64,000 bases of DNA from Paraprevotella clara YIT 11840 (GCF_000233955.1 NZ_JH376609.1:1-64000); one strand, 5' to 3'. Positions 34,120-43,223 are shown, numbered from the stretch's first letter. Notes: generated from the sequence alone by a model not told the origin. A program made the numbers and translations.

Positions 34120-35379
34120 CTACGCCCCTTCTTCGTCGTATTTCTCAAAAAGGAAATCATTGTAGGGGTATTTCTGCACGTGAAGTTCGCGTACTTTGTC
34201 GTACAACACTTTCTTCAATTCCTCCAAATTGGTCTTCTCACGGGCTGAAATGAAAATACAGTTGTCGTTGCGACGAGCCATCCATGTCTTCATCAGGTCG
34301 TCCAGCGACACGTTTTCTTTCGTGGCCGGCGTCAGGTCGTCTTCCTCTTTTTCCACCCAGTCGTAAGCGTCTATCTTGTTGAACACAATCATGCACGGCT
34401 TGTCGCTGCATCCCAAGTCGCCCAACGTCTTCTCCACCACCTGAATCTGGTCTTCGAAGTCTGGGTGGGCGATGTCTACCACATGCAACAGCAAGTCGGC
34501 CTCGCGCACCTCGTCCAACGTGCTTTTGAAAGAATCCACCAAGTCGGTCGGCAATTTACGGATAAAACCGACCGTATCGGACAGCAGGAAGGGCAGATTG
34601 TCGATGATAACCTTACGCACCGTCGTGTCCAACGTAGCGAACAGCTTGTTCTCGGCAAACACGTCACTCTTCGAGAGCAGGTTCATCAGCGTGCTTTTCC
34701 CCACGTTGGTGTAGCCCACCAACGCCACCCGGATCATACGTCCGCGATTGCTCCGCTGCGTCGTCTTCTGGCGGTCGATTTCGGCCAGACGTTGCTTCAG
34801 AAGCGACATCCGGTTCAGGATGATACGGCGGTCCATCTCCAACTGTGTCTCACCCGGACCGCGCAACCCCACGGAACCCTTCCCGCCGCCAGAGCCGGAA
34901 CCGCCTCCCTGACGCTCCAAATGCGTCCACAAGCGTTGCAGACGGGGCAGCATGTAACGGTACTGGGCCAACTCCACTTGCGTCTTGGCATTCGCCGTCT
35001 GGGCACGCATGGCGAAGATGTCGAGTATCAACGACGTACGGTCGAGTATCTTGACTTTCAATTCCTTTTCTATATTACGTAATTGCTTGGCAGAAAGTTC
35101 GTCATCGAAAATCACCATACCGATTTCTCGTTCCGCTTCTTCTTCCGCCTCTATGTATGCACGGATTTCTTCCAACTTCCCCTTGCCCACATACGTCACG
35201 GAGTTCGGGCCGTTCACTTTCTGCGTGAACCGCTTCACCGTCACGGCACCGGCCGTATGGGCCAAGAACTCCAGTTCGTCCAAATATTCGTTCGTCTTGC
35301 GTTCGTTCTGCGTTTGCGTAATCAAACCGACCAGGACCGCCGTTTCGGCCTGTGCGTCGGAAATCACAAATTCTTTCAT
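34120..35379 (-). CDS. hflX: ribosome-associated GTPase HflX
   Basis: A 419-aa GTPase that splits stalled or stress-damaged 70S ribosomes. The N-terminal HflX domain ('NGPNSVTYVGKGKLEEI', 'FDDELSAKQLRNIEKEL') and a Gly-rich linker ('GGGSGSGGGKGSVGLRGPGE') precede the G domain: G1 'GYTNVGKSTLMN', G3 'DTVGFI' and G4 'NKID'. It has its own promoter (35405-35436). Confidence 0.96.
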   Translation of the reverse strand: MKEFVISDAQAETAVLVGLITQTQNERKTNEYLDELEFLAHTAGAVTVKRFTQKVNGPNSVTYVGKGKLEEIRAYIEAEEEAEREIGMVIFDDELSAKQLRNIEKELKVKILDRTSLILDIFAMRAQTANAKTQVELAQYRYMLPRLQRLWTHLERQGGGSGSGGGKGSVGLRGPGETQLEMDRRIILNRMSLLKQRLAEIDRQKTTQRSNRGRMIRVALVGYTNVGKSTLMNLLSKSDVFAENKLFATLDTTVRKVIIDNLPFLLSDTVGFIRKLPTDLVDSFKSTLDEVREADLLLHVVDIAHPDFEDQIQVVEKTLGDLGCSDKPCMIVFNKIDAYDWVEKEEDDLTPATKENVSLDDLMKTWMARRNDNCIFISAREKTNLEELKKVLYDKVRELHVQKYPYNDFLFEKYDEEGA

Positions 35380-35404
35380 TCAAAAAACTTTCTTTATTCG
35401 GTGA

Positions 35405-35436
35405 CAAAAATACATAAAACCCCGTTGGAAAACAAA
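35405..35436 (-). promoter_or_regulatory. promoter of hflX
   Basis: Minus strand: TTTG (35433-35436), 20 nt, TATTTTTG (35405-35412), 26 nt before the hflX ATG. Full consensus match. Confidence 0.75.
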
Positions 35437-35462
35437 TAGAAAGGGGAGGAATTTAAAAAAGC

Positions 35463-35492
35463 AAAAGAGGCTGCGCAAACGCAGCCTCTTTT
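35463..35492. terminator. symmetrical intrinsic terminator upstream of hflX
   Basis: Perfect 13-bp arms AAAAGAGGCTGCG and CGCAGCCTCTTTT with loop CAAA. The As and Ts at both ends allow termination in either direction. It ends the rsmI-lipoprotein transcript before hflX. Confidence 0.85.
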
Positions 35493-35551
35493 CTATTCAT
35501 TTAAACCTAAAATACCTGCGCGGACATTCCTCCCCCGCAGAAAAAACGGCC

Positions 35552-36406
35552 TTATTTCACTTGGATAACCAGATACTTACTTACGCTCCAGAATGTTTCG
35601 GGCGCGGTAATATGTAACACATATTGTCCCTTGTTGTCTTTCTCCAACTTATAAGAACCAGCCGGATGGTTGGTCAGCAGTTTGGCGCTCTTGGAATACA
35701 ACTTGATTTCCTTGTCGTAACGGATATCCACTTTCGTAAAATAATCCTTATTGAAATCATTGCCTTTCAGCACATCACCTTTCTGCAAGATTTTCTGTTC
35801 TTTCAATTCCGATTTCGTACCAAATACATACCATGCCGTATGGAGCTGCTTGTCCTGCTCGGTCACGGTCTGGTTTTTTGCCTTGTTTTCTTCCGTCAAC
35901 GTATTCACGTTCTCATTCAAAGACGTAATGGCCTCACCTTGTTGGGCTATCACAATATCCTTTTCAGCCAATTGTGCTTCTAACTCCTGCACCCTTTGCT
36001 TCTGGGCTTCAAGCTGGGCGGACAAGTCGTCCACCATCTTTTTCAGTTTATCCCCCCCGATGGTACTCGTACGAAGCTTCTCTTTCAACTGACTGATTTT
36101 GTCCCGGTTTTGCGCCATGGCATCCTGAATGTACTGCATGTTCTCCCGAATGGCTTGTTTGGAAGTTTCCGATTCCATATTCCCGTCGTTCACGGTGATA
36201 CGTCCCTCCGCCTCATTAATGCGCCGGAAGCCCTCCTGAATCTCGTTCACCGTTCCCATGATTTCATTCAATTCGGTATCTTTGTCGTTGATGACTTGCA
36301 TCAGCGAATCCCGTTCCTCGGCAAAAGCCTGGTCTTTCTTATTCGCCCCGTTGTTACATGCGGTCAAAGCCGCTGCACACATCACACATAAAAAAATCTT
36401 TTTCAT
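35552..36406 (-). CDS. coiled-coil lipoprotein of unknown function (284 aa)
   Basis: Lipoprotein signal with lipobox L-T-A-C (Cys17). Residues 25-190 are charged heptad-like helices ('KMVDDLSAQLEAQKQRVQEL', 'SLNENVNTLTEENKAKNQTV'), a long coiled coil. The C-terminal 80 residues form a small globular part ('TAWYVFGTKSELKEQKILQK', 'DYFTKVDIRYDKEIKLYSK'). I know similar proteins from many Bacteroidales but not a function. It lies 12 nt downstream of rsmI on the same strand, so they form an operon. Confidence 0.75.
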   Translation of the reverse strand: MKKIFLCVMCAAALTACNNGANKKDQAFAEERDSLMQVINDKDTELNEIMGTVNEIQEGFRRINEAEGRITVNDGNMESETSKQAIRENMQYIQDAMAQNRDKISQLKEKLRTSTIGGDKLKKMVDDLSAQLEAQKQRVQELEAQLAEKDIVIAQQGEAITSLNENVNTLTEENKAKNQTVTEQDKQLHTAWYVFGTKSELKEQKILQKGDVLKGNDFNKDYFTKVDIRYDKEIKLYSKSAKLLTNHPAGSYKLEKDNKGQYVLHITAPETFWSVSKYLVIQVK

Positions 36407-36418
36407 ACGTTTCTATTT

Positions 36419-37123
36419 TTATTCGTTCATATTCTTTTTCTTACTCTCTTTCTCTTCGCATCCGGCCAGCACGATGACGAACTCTCCGCGCGGTTCCGTT
36501 TCTGTGAAATGAACCAACACCTCTTCCAACGTTCCCCGCACGCTTTCCTCATGCACCTTGGAAATCTCACGGCACACGGCAACTTGGCGCTCCGGCCCGA
36601 AAGTTTCAACGAACTGCGTCAACGTCTTGACCAAACGGTGAGGCGATTCATAAAAAACAAGGGTCCTGGATTCTGAAGACAAGGCCGCCAAACGGGTGGC
36701 CCGGCCTTTCTTAACCGGAAGAAAACCTTCAAAGCAAAAACGGTCGCAAGGAAGCCCCGAAGCGACCAAAGCCGGTACAAAAGCCGTGGCGCCCGGCAGA
36801 CAAATCACTTCCACACCGGCCTTTACGGCTTCACGCGCCACCAAAAAACCGGGATCGGAAATACCCGGAGTGCCGGCATCGGATACGACTGCCACCGTCT
36901 CTCCGGCATTTAAACGACTGACCACACTGGAAACCGTCTGATGCTCATTAAACTTATGATAAGACAACATTGCATTCTTTATCTCAAAATGCTTCAGCAG
37001 AATACCCGTCGTACGCGTGTCCTCCGCCAGTATCAAATCGGCTTCCTTCAATATGCGCAAAGCACGATATGTAATATCTTCCAAGTTCCCCACCGGAGTA
37101 GGTACCAAATATAAGATTCCCAT
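36419..37123 (-). CDS. rsmI: 16S rRNA (cytidine(1402)-2'-O)-methyltransferase
   Basis: A 234-aa SAM-dependent methylase of the tetrapyrrole methylase fold, which modifies C1402 in the decoding centre. Signatures: 'LYLVPTPVGNLEDIT' at the N-terminus, 'AEDTRTTGILL', 'VSDAGTPGISDPG', 'LPGATAFVPALVASGLP' and 'FYESPHRL'. Length is typical except for a short Lys-rich C-terminal tail. A -7 element lies at 37144-37151. Confidence 0.95.
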   Translation of the reverse strand: MGILYLVPTPVGNLEDITYRALRILKEADLILAEDTRTTGILLKHFEIKNAMLSYHKFNEHQTVSSVVSRLNAGETVAVVSDAGTPGISDPGFLVAREAVKAGVEVICLPGATAFVPALVASGLPCDRFCFEGFLPVKKGRATRLAALSSESRTLVFYESPHRLVKTLTQFVETFGPERQVAVCREISKVHEESVRGTLEEVLVHFTETEPRGEFVIVLAGCEEKESKKKNMNE

Positions 37124-37143
37124 CAGTCTATTGTCAATATGGA

Positions 37144-37151
37144 CAAAAGTA
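37144..37151 (-). promoter_or_regulatory. probable promoter (-7 element) of rsmI
   Basis: Minus-strand TACTTTTG, 20 nt before the rsmI ATG; no TTTG at the -33 distance. Confidence 0.45.
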
Positions 37152-37247
37152 AGAATAAAACATTATCCGCTACACTACACACGTCAATATTTAACAGATG
37201 TTTGCGAATTTGCCTTTTTTTTTATCCTATTATCCACCCTTAATTCT

Positions 37248-37255
37248 TATTTTTG
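37248..37255 (+). promoter_or_regulatory. promoter (-7 element) of tdk
   Basis: TATTTTTG matches TAnnTTTG and lies 29 nt before the ATG at 37285. It lies downstream of an in-frame ATG at 37198, so that start would not be transcribed from it. The -33 region is only T-rich. Confidence 0.55.
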
Positions 37256-37284
37256 CAGAGAATTATAATCAAAAACATCCGCAC

Positions 37285-37887
37285 ATGAGTCCGATAACCG
37301 AACGAAACGGGGAAATGATGCGCAGAGGACGGATTGAAGTCATCTGCGGTTCCATGTTCTCCGGCAAGACCGAAGAACTGATCCGAAGATTGAAACGAGC
37401 CGAATTCGCCCGCCAAAGCGTAGAAATATTCAAACCGTCCATCGACACGCGCTATGCCGAACAAGACGTGGTGTCGCACGAAGGAAACTCCATTCCCTCC
37501 ACCCCCGTAGATTCTTCTGCCAGTATCCTGCTGCTTGGTTCGGACACGGACGTAGTGGGCATAGACGAAGCGCAATTCTTCGACGAGAATCTGATTGACG
37601 TATGCAACGAATTGGCCAATCGCGGCACACGCGTAATCGTGGCCGGACTGGACTTGGACTTCAAAGGCGTGCCTTTCGGCCCCATGCCGGGATTATGCGC
37701 CGTGGCGGACGAAGTGACCAAGGTGCATGCCATTTGTGTGCGTTGCGGTGCGCTGGCCTACGTGTCCCACCGTACGGTCGACGACGAGAAACGAGTGCTT
37801 TTAGGGGAACAAACAGCATACGAGCCGCTCTGCCGTGCCTGTTACCAAAAAGCGATAGAAAAAGATAATCTAAAACATCAAGTCTAA
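37285..37887 (+). CDS. tdk: thymidine kinase
   Basis: Salvage enzyme that phosphorylates thymidine with ATP (type II, tetrameric). Seen: P-loop '[12 protein letters not shown]' near residue 21, '[10 protein letters not shown]' with the catalytic Glu region, the lasso-domain zinc Cys pairs 'CVRCG' and 'CRAC'. Length of 200 aa from the chosen start is usual. The start at 37285 (M-S-P-I-T) is chosen because the promoter -7 element at 37248 lies after the alternative ATG at 37198. The next gene starts 13 nt later. Confidence 0.95.
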   Translation: MSPITERNGEMMRRGRIEVICGSMFSGKTEELIRRLKRAEFARQSVEIFKPSIDTRYAEQDVVSHEGNSIPSTPVDSSASILLLGSDTDVVGIDEAQFFDENLIDVCNELANRGTRVIVAGLDLDFKGVPFGPMPGLCAVADEVTKVHAICVRCGALAYVSHRTVDDEKRVLLGEQTAYEPLCRACYQKAIEKDNLKHQV

Positions 37888-37900
37888 CTCCTGCTTCATT

Positions 37901-39163
37901 ATGTTTGAAAAAGAAATAACGTTCGACCGGTTTATCCGAGGATTGATGGTTGTAGCCGGGTTGGGACTGGCCATATACATCATCAATCTGCTCAGCGCAG
38001 TACTCCTGCCTTTTTTCATCGCCTGGTTCCTGGCCTATATGATATATCCCACAGTGAAGTTTTTCCAGTACAAACTTCATCTCCATAACCGAATCTTGTG
38101 TATCGCCATTACCTTATTATTAATATTGGCAGCCATAGCCGGTTTCTTTTGGCTCATCATCCCTCCGGCCATCGCCGAATTTGTGAGATTCCGTGATTTA
38201 ATAGCCGACTTCATCAAAGAGACAGGAAATTCCACCATAGCCCGCAATATCGAAATTTTCTTCCAACAGAATATCGACCAAAATGCTTTCATACGGTTGC
38301 TGCACGAGAACAACGTGATGGAAGCGTTGAAAGTGGCCGTCAACCAACTATGGAGCCTGGTTTCGCAAACATTCGACATCATCATTGCACTACTCGGTTT
38401 TTGCATGGTGCTCCTCTATCTTTTTTTCATCTTGTTGGATTACGAAAAATTATCTGAAGGTTGGATCAAGTTAGTCCCTAAGCGTAGCAGGCGTTTTGCA
38501 GCGGCATTGGTGGATGATGTACAACACGGGATGAATTCATACTTCCGCGGTCAAGCCCTTGTCGCCTTTTTAGTAGGAGTCTTGTTCAGCATCGGGTTTC
38601 TCATCATTGACTTTCCTTTAGCCATAGGTTTGGGAATGTTTATCGGTTTTCTGAATCTCGTACCTTACATGCAAGGATTCGGCTTCATCCCCACAGTTTT
38701 GCTCGCCCTATTAAAAGCCAACGACACAGGGGAAAATTTCTGGCTCATTTTACTTTCAGCTTGTATCGTCTTTATCGTCGTACAAAGCATACAAGATGCC
38801 TTTCTCGTCCCTAAAATCATGGGCAAGCTCATGGGATTGAATCCGGCTGTCATCCTGTTGTCGCTATCCGTGTGGGGTTCTTTATTAGGTTTAATCGGCC
38901 TCATCATCGCACTTCCCTTGACAACCCTCCTGCTTTCCTATTACCGTCGCTTCATAGAGCGGGACGAACGCAAAGTCATACTGGCAGAAGAAAGGCGACG
39001 TAAACGTCCTTTATCTTCTCAATCCTTTTCAAGCGAATCCTCCGATGCTTTCCCTCCCATCCCCACAACATCTAACCGCAACGGTGAGTCCACACCAAAG
39101 GAAGAACACATGCATGCTTCTGAAAGTGGAAAAAGCTCTTCCGTAGAGGGTGAAAAGGATTAA
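37901..39163 (+). CDS. AI-2E family transporter (PerM/YdiK-like permease)
   Basis: A 420-aa membrane protein with about seven or eight hydrophobic segments: two N-terminal, a helical extracytoplasmic domain (about residues 90-155), then several tightly packed segments with the family patterns 'GQALVAFLVGVLFSIGF', 'FIGFLNLVPYMQGFG' and 'LMGLNPAVILLSLSVWGSLLGLIG'. The C-terminal 60 residues are polar and Ser-rich. The family name comes from E. coli TqsA, but most members move other solutes or ions, so the substrate is unknown. It follows tdk by 13 nt. Confidence 0.85.
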   Translation: MFEKEITFDRFIRGLMVVAGLGLAIYIINLLSAVLLPFFIAWFLAYMIYPTVKFFQYKLHLHNRILCIAITLLLILAAIAGFFWLIIPPAIAEFVRFRDLIADFIKETGNSTIARNIEIFFQQNIDQNAFIRLLHENNVMEALKVAVNQLWSLVSQTFDIIIALLGFCMVLLYLFFILLDYEKLSEGWIKLVPKRSRRFAAALVDDVQHGMNSYFRGQALVAFLVGVLFSIGFLIIDFPLAIGLGMFIGFLNLVPYMQGFGFIPTVLLALLKANDTGENFWLILLSACIVFIVVQSIQDAFLVPKIMGKLMGLNPAVILLSLSVWGSLLGLIGLIIALPLTTLLLSYYRRFIERDERKVILAEERRRKRPLSSQSFSSESSDAFPPIPTTSNRNGESTPKEEHMHASESGKSSSVEGEKD

Positions 39164-39218
39164 AAGACATCATCTCTACGAAAAAAAGCCCCCATTATGA
39201 AAAAAAACGGGCAAATCG

Positions 39219-39249
39219 TTTGCTATTCTCAGAAAAAGCCGTACCTTTG
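39219..39249 (+). promoter_or_regulatory. promoter of tRNA-Lys
   Basis: TTTG (39219-39222), 19 nt, TACCTTTG (39242-39249), about 35 nt before the tRNA 5' end. Full consensus match. Confidence 0.8.
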
Positions 39250-39283
39250 CACTCGCAATCAGGAATGATGCATAATAGAGGTC

Positions 39284-39356
39284 GATTCGTTAGCTCAGCA
39301 GGTAGAGCACAACACTTTTAATGTTGGGGTCTTGGGTTCGAGCCCCAAACGAATCA
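39284..39356 (+). tRNA. tRNA-Lys (anticodon TTT)
   Basis: A 73-nt cloverleaf: acceptor stem GATTCGT/ACGAATC plus discriminator A; anticodon stem CAACA/TGTTG with loop CTTTTAA giving anticodon TTT; T-loop GGTTCGAGCCC. CCA is not encoded. Promoter and terminator flank it, so it is a single-gene unit. Confidence 0.95.
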
Positions 39357-39365
39357 CTGAAAGAA

Positions 39366-39400
39366 AGACAGTTTTCATTTTTCAGAAAACTGTCTTTTTG
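39366..39400 (+). terminator. terminator of tRNA-Lys
   Basis: AAGACAGTTTTC pairs perfectly with GAAAACTGTCTT around an 8-nt loop, and a T-run follows. Confidence 0.85.
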
Positions 39401-39470
39401 TTTATAGATACTACATTTAGCCTTTTTATGTAGACGCCAATTATAAATCTATTAAAATCGGATTCACCTG

Positions 39471-40157
39471 CTATTTCTTGCGGGCTGCCACTGCCAAAAT
39501 GACACCTAAAGCCACTCCCAACAAAGCCGCGAAAAGCACGCGCACCTCTCCCGGCAAGAGGAAAGTTACCGTATGTGCAGGAAACCAGAACAAGGGTATC
39601 GTCTTCTTGAACACGAACTCCCATTGTACACGCCAATTCAATCCCTGCATAATCTCGCCCATAGGGATGGGACTGAACAGGCCACGCAGGGTACCACCGG
39701 TCATCAGGATATGCGTGTCGGTGATTTTGTGGAACGTCATGAACACGGGCGCAAAAATACTGTTCATGGTAACGGAGATGGCAAAAGCCAGTAACACTTT
39801 GCCCCAGCTAAATGCACCTTCCATAATGGCAGCGGGATTATCCACACCCAAATAGGCGGCAAAAGCAGGCACTCCGGTAGAAAACACCACAAAAGCCATA
39901 TTGATACCCATTCCTAAAAAGCCCCATACCACAGCACGGGGCAAGACGCCGAACCCCTTACGGAAATAATGCCCCGAACTGATACGTAGACCCAACAGCT
40001 CACCCATAGTGGACAGTATGGAGAATTTGACAAAGCTCATCACCATACCATGCGCAGCATTAAACGACTGATACCCTTCATAAAGCGTGCGGGACAAGAA
40101 AAAAGGTACAAAGAATGCGGCCACCACCAAAGCAAAATATAAATCAGCGCGTTTCAT
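39471..40157 (-). CDS. integral membrane protein of unknown function (228 aa)
   Basis: About five hydrophobic segments (near residues 7-22, 77-95, 118-135, 165-180 region weakly, 203-225). Conserved-looking parts are 'EGYQSFNAAHGMVMSFVKFSILSTMGELLG', 'AFSWGKVLLAFAISVTMNSIFAPVFM' and 'FKKTIPLFWFPAHTVTFLLPGEVRVL'. The layout faintly recalls Mpv17/PMP22 proteins, but I would not rely on that. No partner gene is nearby; a hairpin at 40187 separates it from the DUF362 gene upstream. Confidence 0.6.
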   Translation of the reverse strand: MKRADLYFALVVAAFFVPFFLSRTLYEGYQSFNAAHGMVMSFVKFSILSTMGELLGLRISSGHYFRKGFGVLPRAVVWGFLGMGINMAFVVFSTGVPAFAAYLGVDNPAAIMEGAFSWGKVLLAFAISVTMNSIFAPVFMTFHKITDTHILMTGGTLRGLFSPIPMGEIMQGLNWRVQWEFVFKKTIPLFWFPAHTVTFLLPGEVRVLFAALLGVALGVILAVAARKK

Positions 40158-40186
40158 GATATTCTAATTTTGTATTAATAAATTCT

Positions 40187-40214
40187 CCGGAATCGTATCT
40201 TTCTACGATTCCGG
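40187..40214 (-). terminator. hairpin after the DUF362 gene (probable terminator)
   Basis: CCGGAATCGTA and TACGATTCCGG form a perfect 11-bp stem with a 6-nt loop; on the minus strand it is followed by AGAATTTATT, a weak T-tract. It lies 14 nt after the DUF362 stop. Confidence 0.55.
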
Positions 40215-40228
40215 CATTCCTCTTAAAA

Positions 40229-41212
40229 CTATTTCAACTCCACCAACTCATATTGCTGACTGCCCAACCCGATTTGCTCGGCATAGTCCAACGTATGCAT
40301 GCCGTGCCGGGAGTCTATGCGTTCAATCAGGTGTATCTTTCCATGGTCTTCCGAAGCACGTACCTGGTCCACACAAGCCCGGTCGAGTGCCACGGGGTCG
40401 AGCGAAGCCAGGATTCCGATGTCCCCCATCTTCGGATCTTCGGGCGTGGCCACGCAATCGCAATCCACCGAAAGTTTATTGGCCACGCTGATATACAAGA
40501 TACGGTCGCCGCAATGGTCGGCCACAGCTTTGGCCGCTTCGGCCATCGACTCTAAGAAATCGTCCTGCGGAGGCAATTTGCCCCACACTTCTTTCACGCT
40601 CTTCGTTTTTCCGGCGGAATGAATGTAAGCCTTCCCCGAAGAAGAAGCGATACCGATGGAGATATTCTTGATAGCCCCACCGAAACCGCCCATCGGGTGA
40701 CCTTTGAAATGGGACAACACTACGGTAAAGTCATATTCCGGATACGCCTTTCCCACAAAATCTTCTTTCAAATGCTTTCCCCCTTTCACGGGCAACGAAA
40801 CTTCTCCGTCCGCATCCATGATGACTACCGGGGCTATGGCCGTAAAGCCGTGGTCTTTGGCCGCTTTCAGATGCTTTTCCGTATCGGAACGTCCGCCGCC
40901 GTAGGCCGTATTGCACTCCACGATAGTGCCGTCCACCTTCTGCACCAACCCTTTTATCAATGCCGGATCGAGGTAATTGTTATTTCCGGGTTCGCCGGTG
41001 GAAAGCTTCACCGCCACTTTTCCGGTAGCCTTCCGCCCGAGCGCTTCATACACTTTCATCAGGCTCTCCGGACTGATTTCTTTTATCATATACACTTTGG
41101 CCGGTACTTTTTCCGACCGTGTCTCACAAGCAGTCCCCTGTCCCTTCACACTGGAAGCCCACAGGGAAAGACCTGCCCACGCGCAAACCGCGAATAAAAA
41201 CAAACGTTTCAT
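40229..41212 (-). CDS. DUF362 domain-containing exported protein
   Basis: A 327-aa protein with a signal peptide ('LFLFAVCAWAGLSLWASS'). DUF362 patterns: 'KVAVKLSTGEPGNNNYLDP', 'VVLSHFKGHPMGGFGGAIKNISIG' and 'CDCVATPEDPKMGDIGILASLDPVALDRACVD'. DUF362 proteins often carry ferredoxin-type Cys clusters; this one has only the D-C-D-C pair, so no iron-sulfur site is evident. Function unknown. The start at 41212 is chosen for the signal peptide; the longer frame to 41275 runs into the upstream gene. It follows the metallo-hydrolase gene by 20 nt, so they are likely one operon. Confidence 0.85.
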   Translation of the reverse strand: MKRLFLFAVCAWAGLSLWASSVKGQGTACETRSEKVPAKVYMIKEISPESLMKVYEALGRKATGKVAVKLSTGEPGNNNYLDPALIKGLVQKVDGTIVECNTAYGGGRSDTEKHLKAAKDHGFTAIAPVVIMDADGEVSLPVKGGKHLKEDFVGKAYPEYDFTVVLSHFKGHPMGGFGGAIKNISIGIASSSGKAYIHSAGKTKSVKEVWGKLPPQDDFLESMAEAAKAVADHCGDRILYISVANKLSVDCDCVATPEDPKMGDIGILASLDPVALDRACVDQVRASEDHGKIHLIERIDSRHGMHTLDYAEQIGLGSQQYELVELK

Positions 41213-41232
41213 GACCCTATATTTTAAAAAAC

Positions 41233-42321
41233 TCATTTTACACTCCATTCCACCACTTCTCCAATCATCGGACACAAGACTTCCAGCGAGCTGTCCTCAG
41301 CCAGCTTACGGACGTTCTCCAACGGTTCGTCCCAACGGTGGCGTGCCAACGCGTATTTGGAATGGTGCACCGTGAGCACCCGTCGGGCACCCAAAGCTTC
41401 AGCTTCCGCATGCTGGTATTTGGGCAACGTGTGGATATAACGCCAGTCTACGTTGTACTGCCCGTTCTCCAACACGGCCAGATCTATCCCCGGAAAACGT
41501 TTCCCGATGTCGGCATAGTGCGCTCCGTAGCCGCCGTCCCCACCGATGTACACCTTACGCCCCGCCGCTTCTACCAGAAAAGACGCCCACAGGGTACGGT
41601 TCGACCGCAAACCACGGCCGGAGAAATGACGGGCAGGCAAGCAATGTACCGTCACACCGCCGCCCAACGTAGCCGTCTCGTTCCAATCCAACTCCACCAA
41701 CCGTTCCGGTTCGTAGCCCCAGTACTCGAAATGTTCGCCCACACCCAAAGGACACACCACCTTACGGACACGCCCCTTCAGGCGCGTCACCGTCCCGTAA
41801 TCCAAATGGTCCCAATGGTCATGCGTAATCACCAGGCAATCTATATCCGGCATATCTTCCGGACGATAGATATCCGTCCCCGGAAAAGGCTTATTCAGGA
41901 AAGATACCGGAGCGGCACCGCAAAACACGGGGTCTACCAAAATACGCTTGCCGCCCAGTTGAAACAAATAGGAAGAATGCCCGAACCATACCAAAAGCTC
42001 CCTATCCGGGTCGAGTGCACGCAAATCCGTCTTCACCGACGGAACCGGATGTTCCGGACGCAATCCTTCCGGCGACTTTTTGAAAACGAAATCCAGCATG
42101 GCCCCCCATTTCCCCTTTTCCGAAGTCATCAGGACGGTAGGTTCCATGTTACGGAACTCCCCGTCCCTGAAATTCGGCGACCGCTTGATACGTTCCAACC
42201 GTTCGCCACGCGGCAAACGCCCGAACGACGGCGTCTGAAGGAAAAGGACCACAGCCACAATTGCCACAGCTATGACACACAATATGACGAGCAATATCTT
42301 TATCATTTTCTTCCGATACAT
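41233..42321 (-). CDS. metallo-beta-lactamase-fold hydrolase (NAPE-PLD/UlaG-like), membrane-anchored
   Basis: A 362-aa protein with one N-terminal transmembrane segment (residues 7-29). The metal-binding motif is 'ITHDHWDHLDYG' (H-x-H-x-D-H), with further ligands likely in 'CLPARHFSGRG' and 'GGDGGYGAH', and a C-terminal His in 'TVHHSKYAL'. The arrangement resembles N-acylphosphatidylethanolamine phospholipase D-like bacterial enzymes more than class B beta-lactamases, so a lipid or phosphodiester substrate is possible. An alternative start is at 42306. A -7 element lies at 42355. Confidence 0.82.
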   Translation of the reverse strand: MYRKKMIKILLVILCVIAVAIVAVVLFLQTPSFGRLPRGERLERIKRSPNFRDGEFRNMEPTVLMTSEKGKWGAMLDFVFKKSPEGLRPEHPVPSVKTDLRALDPDRELLVWFGHSSYLFQLGGKRILVDPVFCGAAPVSFLNKPFPGTDIYRPEDMPDIDCLVITHDHWDHLDYGTVTRLKGRVRKVVCPLGVGEHFEYWGYEPERLVELDWNETATLGGGVTVHCLPARHFSGRGLRSNRTLWASFLVEAAGRKVYIGGDGGYGAHYADIGKRFPGIDLAVLENGQYNVDWRYIHTLPKYQHAEAEALGARRVLTVHHSKYALARHRWDEPLENVRKLAEDSSLEVLCPMIGEVVEWSVK

Positions 42322-42354
42322 GTCTTTTTTAAACTTTATCTCCTAATGTCCCGG

Positions 42355-42362
42355 CAAAGATA
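42355..42362 (-). promoter_or_regulatory. probable promoter (-7 element) of the metallo-hydrolase gene
   Basis: Minus-strand TATCTTTG, 33 nt before the ATG; -33 element not evident. Confidence 0.5.
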
Positions 42363-42449
42363 AGCGTTCGCCCGGAAATATCCTATACCTTTTTTACTTG
42401 ATTTACAACCGGAATTACTTCCCGGCCTTCCGAATGCGGATTCCGGTCC

Positions 42450-43178
42450 TCATCCTTTCATCATCCTGACATACAGCCACCCCGGTATATGACGATACAC
42501 CCAAGCAGCCAGTCTCCAGCGTCGGGTGACATATACGACCTTACGCCGCCGGTCGATACCTCGTGCGATTTGCCGACAAGCCTTGTCCACCGGAGCGACC
42601 CAAAACAGCCCCTCCCCCTTGGCCATGGCCGTATCTACAAAACCGGGACGGATGTCTGTCACCTCTATCGGCAGCCGCCGCACGGCCACACGCTGACGCA
42701 ACCCTTCCAAATAATTCATCTGGAAAGATTTTGTGGCATTATAGGCCGGTGCCGCCCCACTGCCGCGCAGGCCGCCCACCGAGGTGACAGTTGCCAGATG
42801 CCCCTGTCCCCGGTTTTCAAAATACCGTATGGCCCAGTCCGCCACGCAAGTCCACCCCGTCACGTTCGTATCCAACGTGCAACGCTCTACGGCATAATCC
42901 AGCTCCGGATTCAAGTCTCCCGTCCCGGAAGCAAGCACCAGAATATCCACTCCTCCCAAGCGGGACGCCAAACGCTCCAATGCCACCGGAAGCGCCTCCG
43001 TGTCCGTCACATCACACACCTCTGCTTCAAACACATCCGGACGCGACGCACACAAGTCTTTCAAACGGCCCGACCGACGCCCCATCACTCCGATTTTCAC
43101 CTCTCCGCGTTCCGCATACAAACGAGCCAATCCCTCACCGATACCGGACGTGGCTCCCACAATCAAAATTCTCTTCAT
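42450..43178 (-). CDS. short-chain dehydrogenase/reductase (SDR)
   Basis: A 242-aa Rossmann-fold oxidoreductase. Cofactor motif 'VGATSGIGEG' (T-G-x3-G-x-G type) is at residues 7-16; 'RRSGR' after the second strand suggests NADPH preference. 'VLASGTGD' stands in for the usual NNAG. The catalytic set is Ser in 'TSVGG', Tyr and Lys in 'YNATK'. The C-terminus is hydrophobic and basic ('WRLAAWVYRHIPGWLY'), suggesting membrane contact. Substrate unknown. Preceded by a -7 element at 43216. Confidence 0.9.
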   Translation of the reverse strand: MKRILIVGATSGIGEGLARLYAERGEVKIGVMGRRSGRLKDLCASRPDVFEAEVCDVTDTEALPVALERLASRLGGVDILVLASGTGDLNPELDYAVERCTLDTNVTGWTCVADWAIRYFENRGQGHLATVTSVGGLRGSGAAPAYNATKSFQMNYLEGLRQRVAVRRLPIEVTDIRPGFVDTAMAKGEGLFWVAPVDKACRQIARGIDRRRKVVYVTRRWRLAAWVYRHIPGWLYVRMMKG

Positions 43179-43215
43179 GGTCGTTTACATTTTATTTCCA
43201 CTTTCGATTTTCGGG

Positions 43216-43223
43216 CAAAGTTA
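43216..43223 (-). promoter_or_regulatory. probable promoter (-7 element) of the SDR gene
   Basis: Minus-strand TAACTTTG, 37 nt before the SDR ATG and just after the stop of the Crp/Fnr gene; -33 element not evident. Confidence 0.5.

Noticed and set aside
32090-34165. Plus-strand frames of 321 and 362 residues opposite the fumarase gene
   Set aside because: They are shadows of a highly conserved gene and contain no recognisable protein features.
35463-35492. Recombination or attachment site
   Set aside because: The perfect 13-bp stem with A/T tails between two transcription units is fully explained as an intrinsic terminator.
38077-38907. Minus-strand frames inside the AI-2E family permease gene
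   Set aside because: No start signal or domain; the plus-strand gene is a clear membrane protein.
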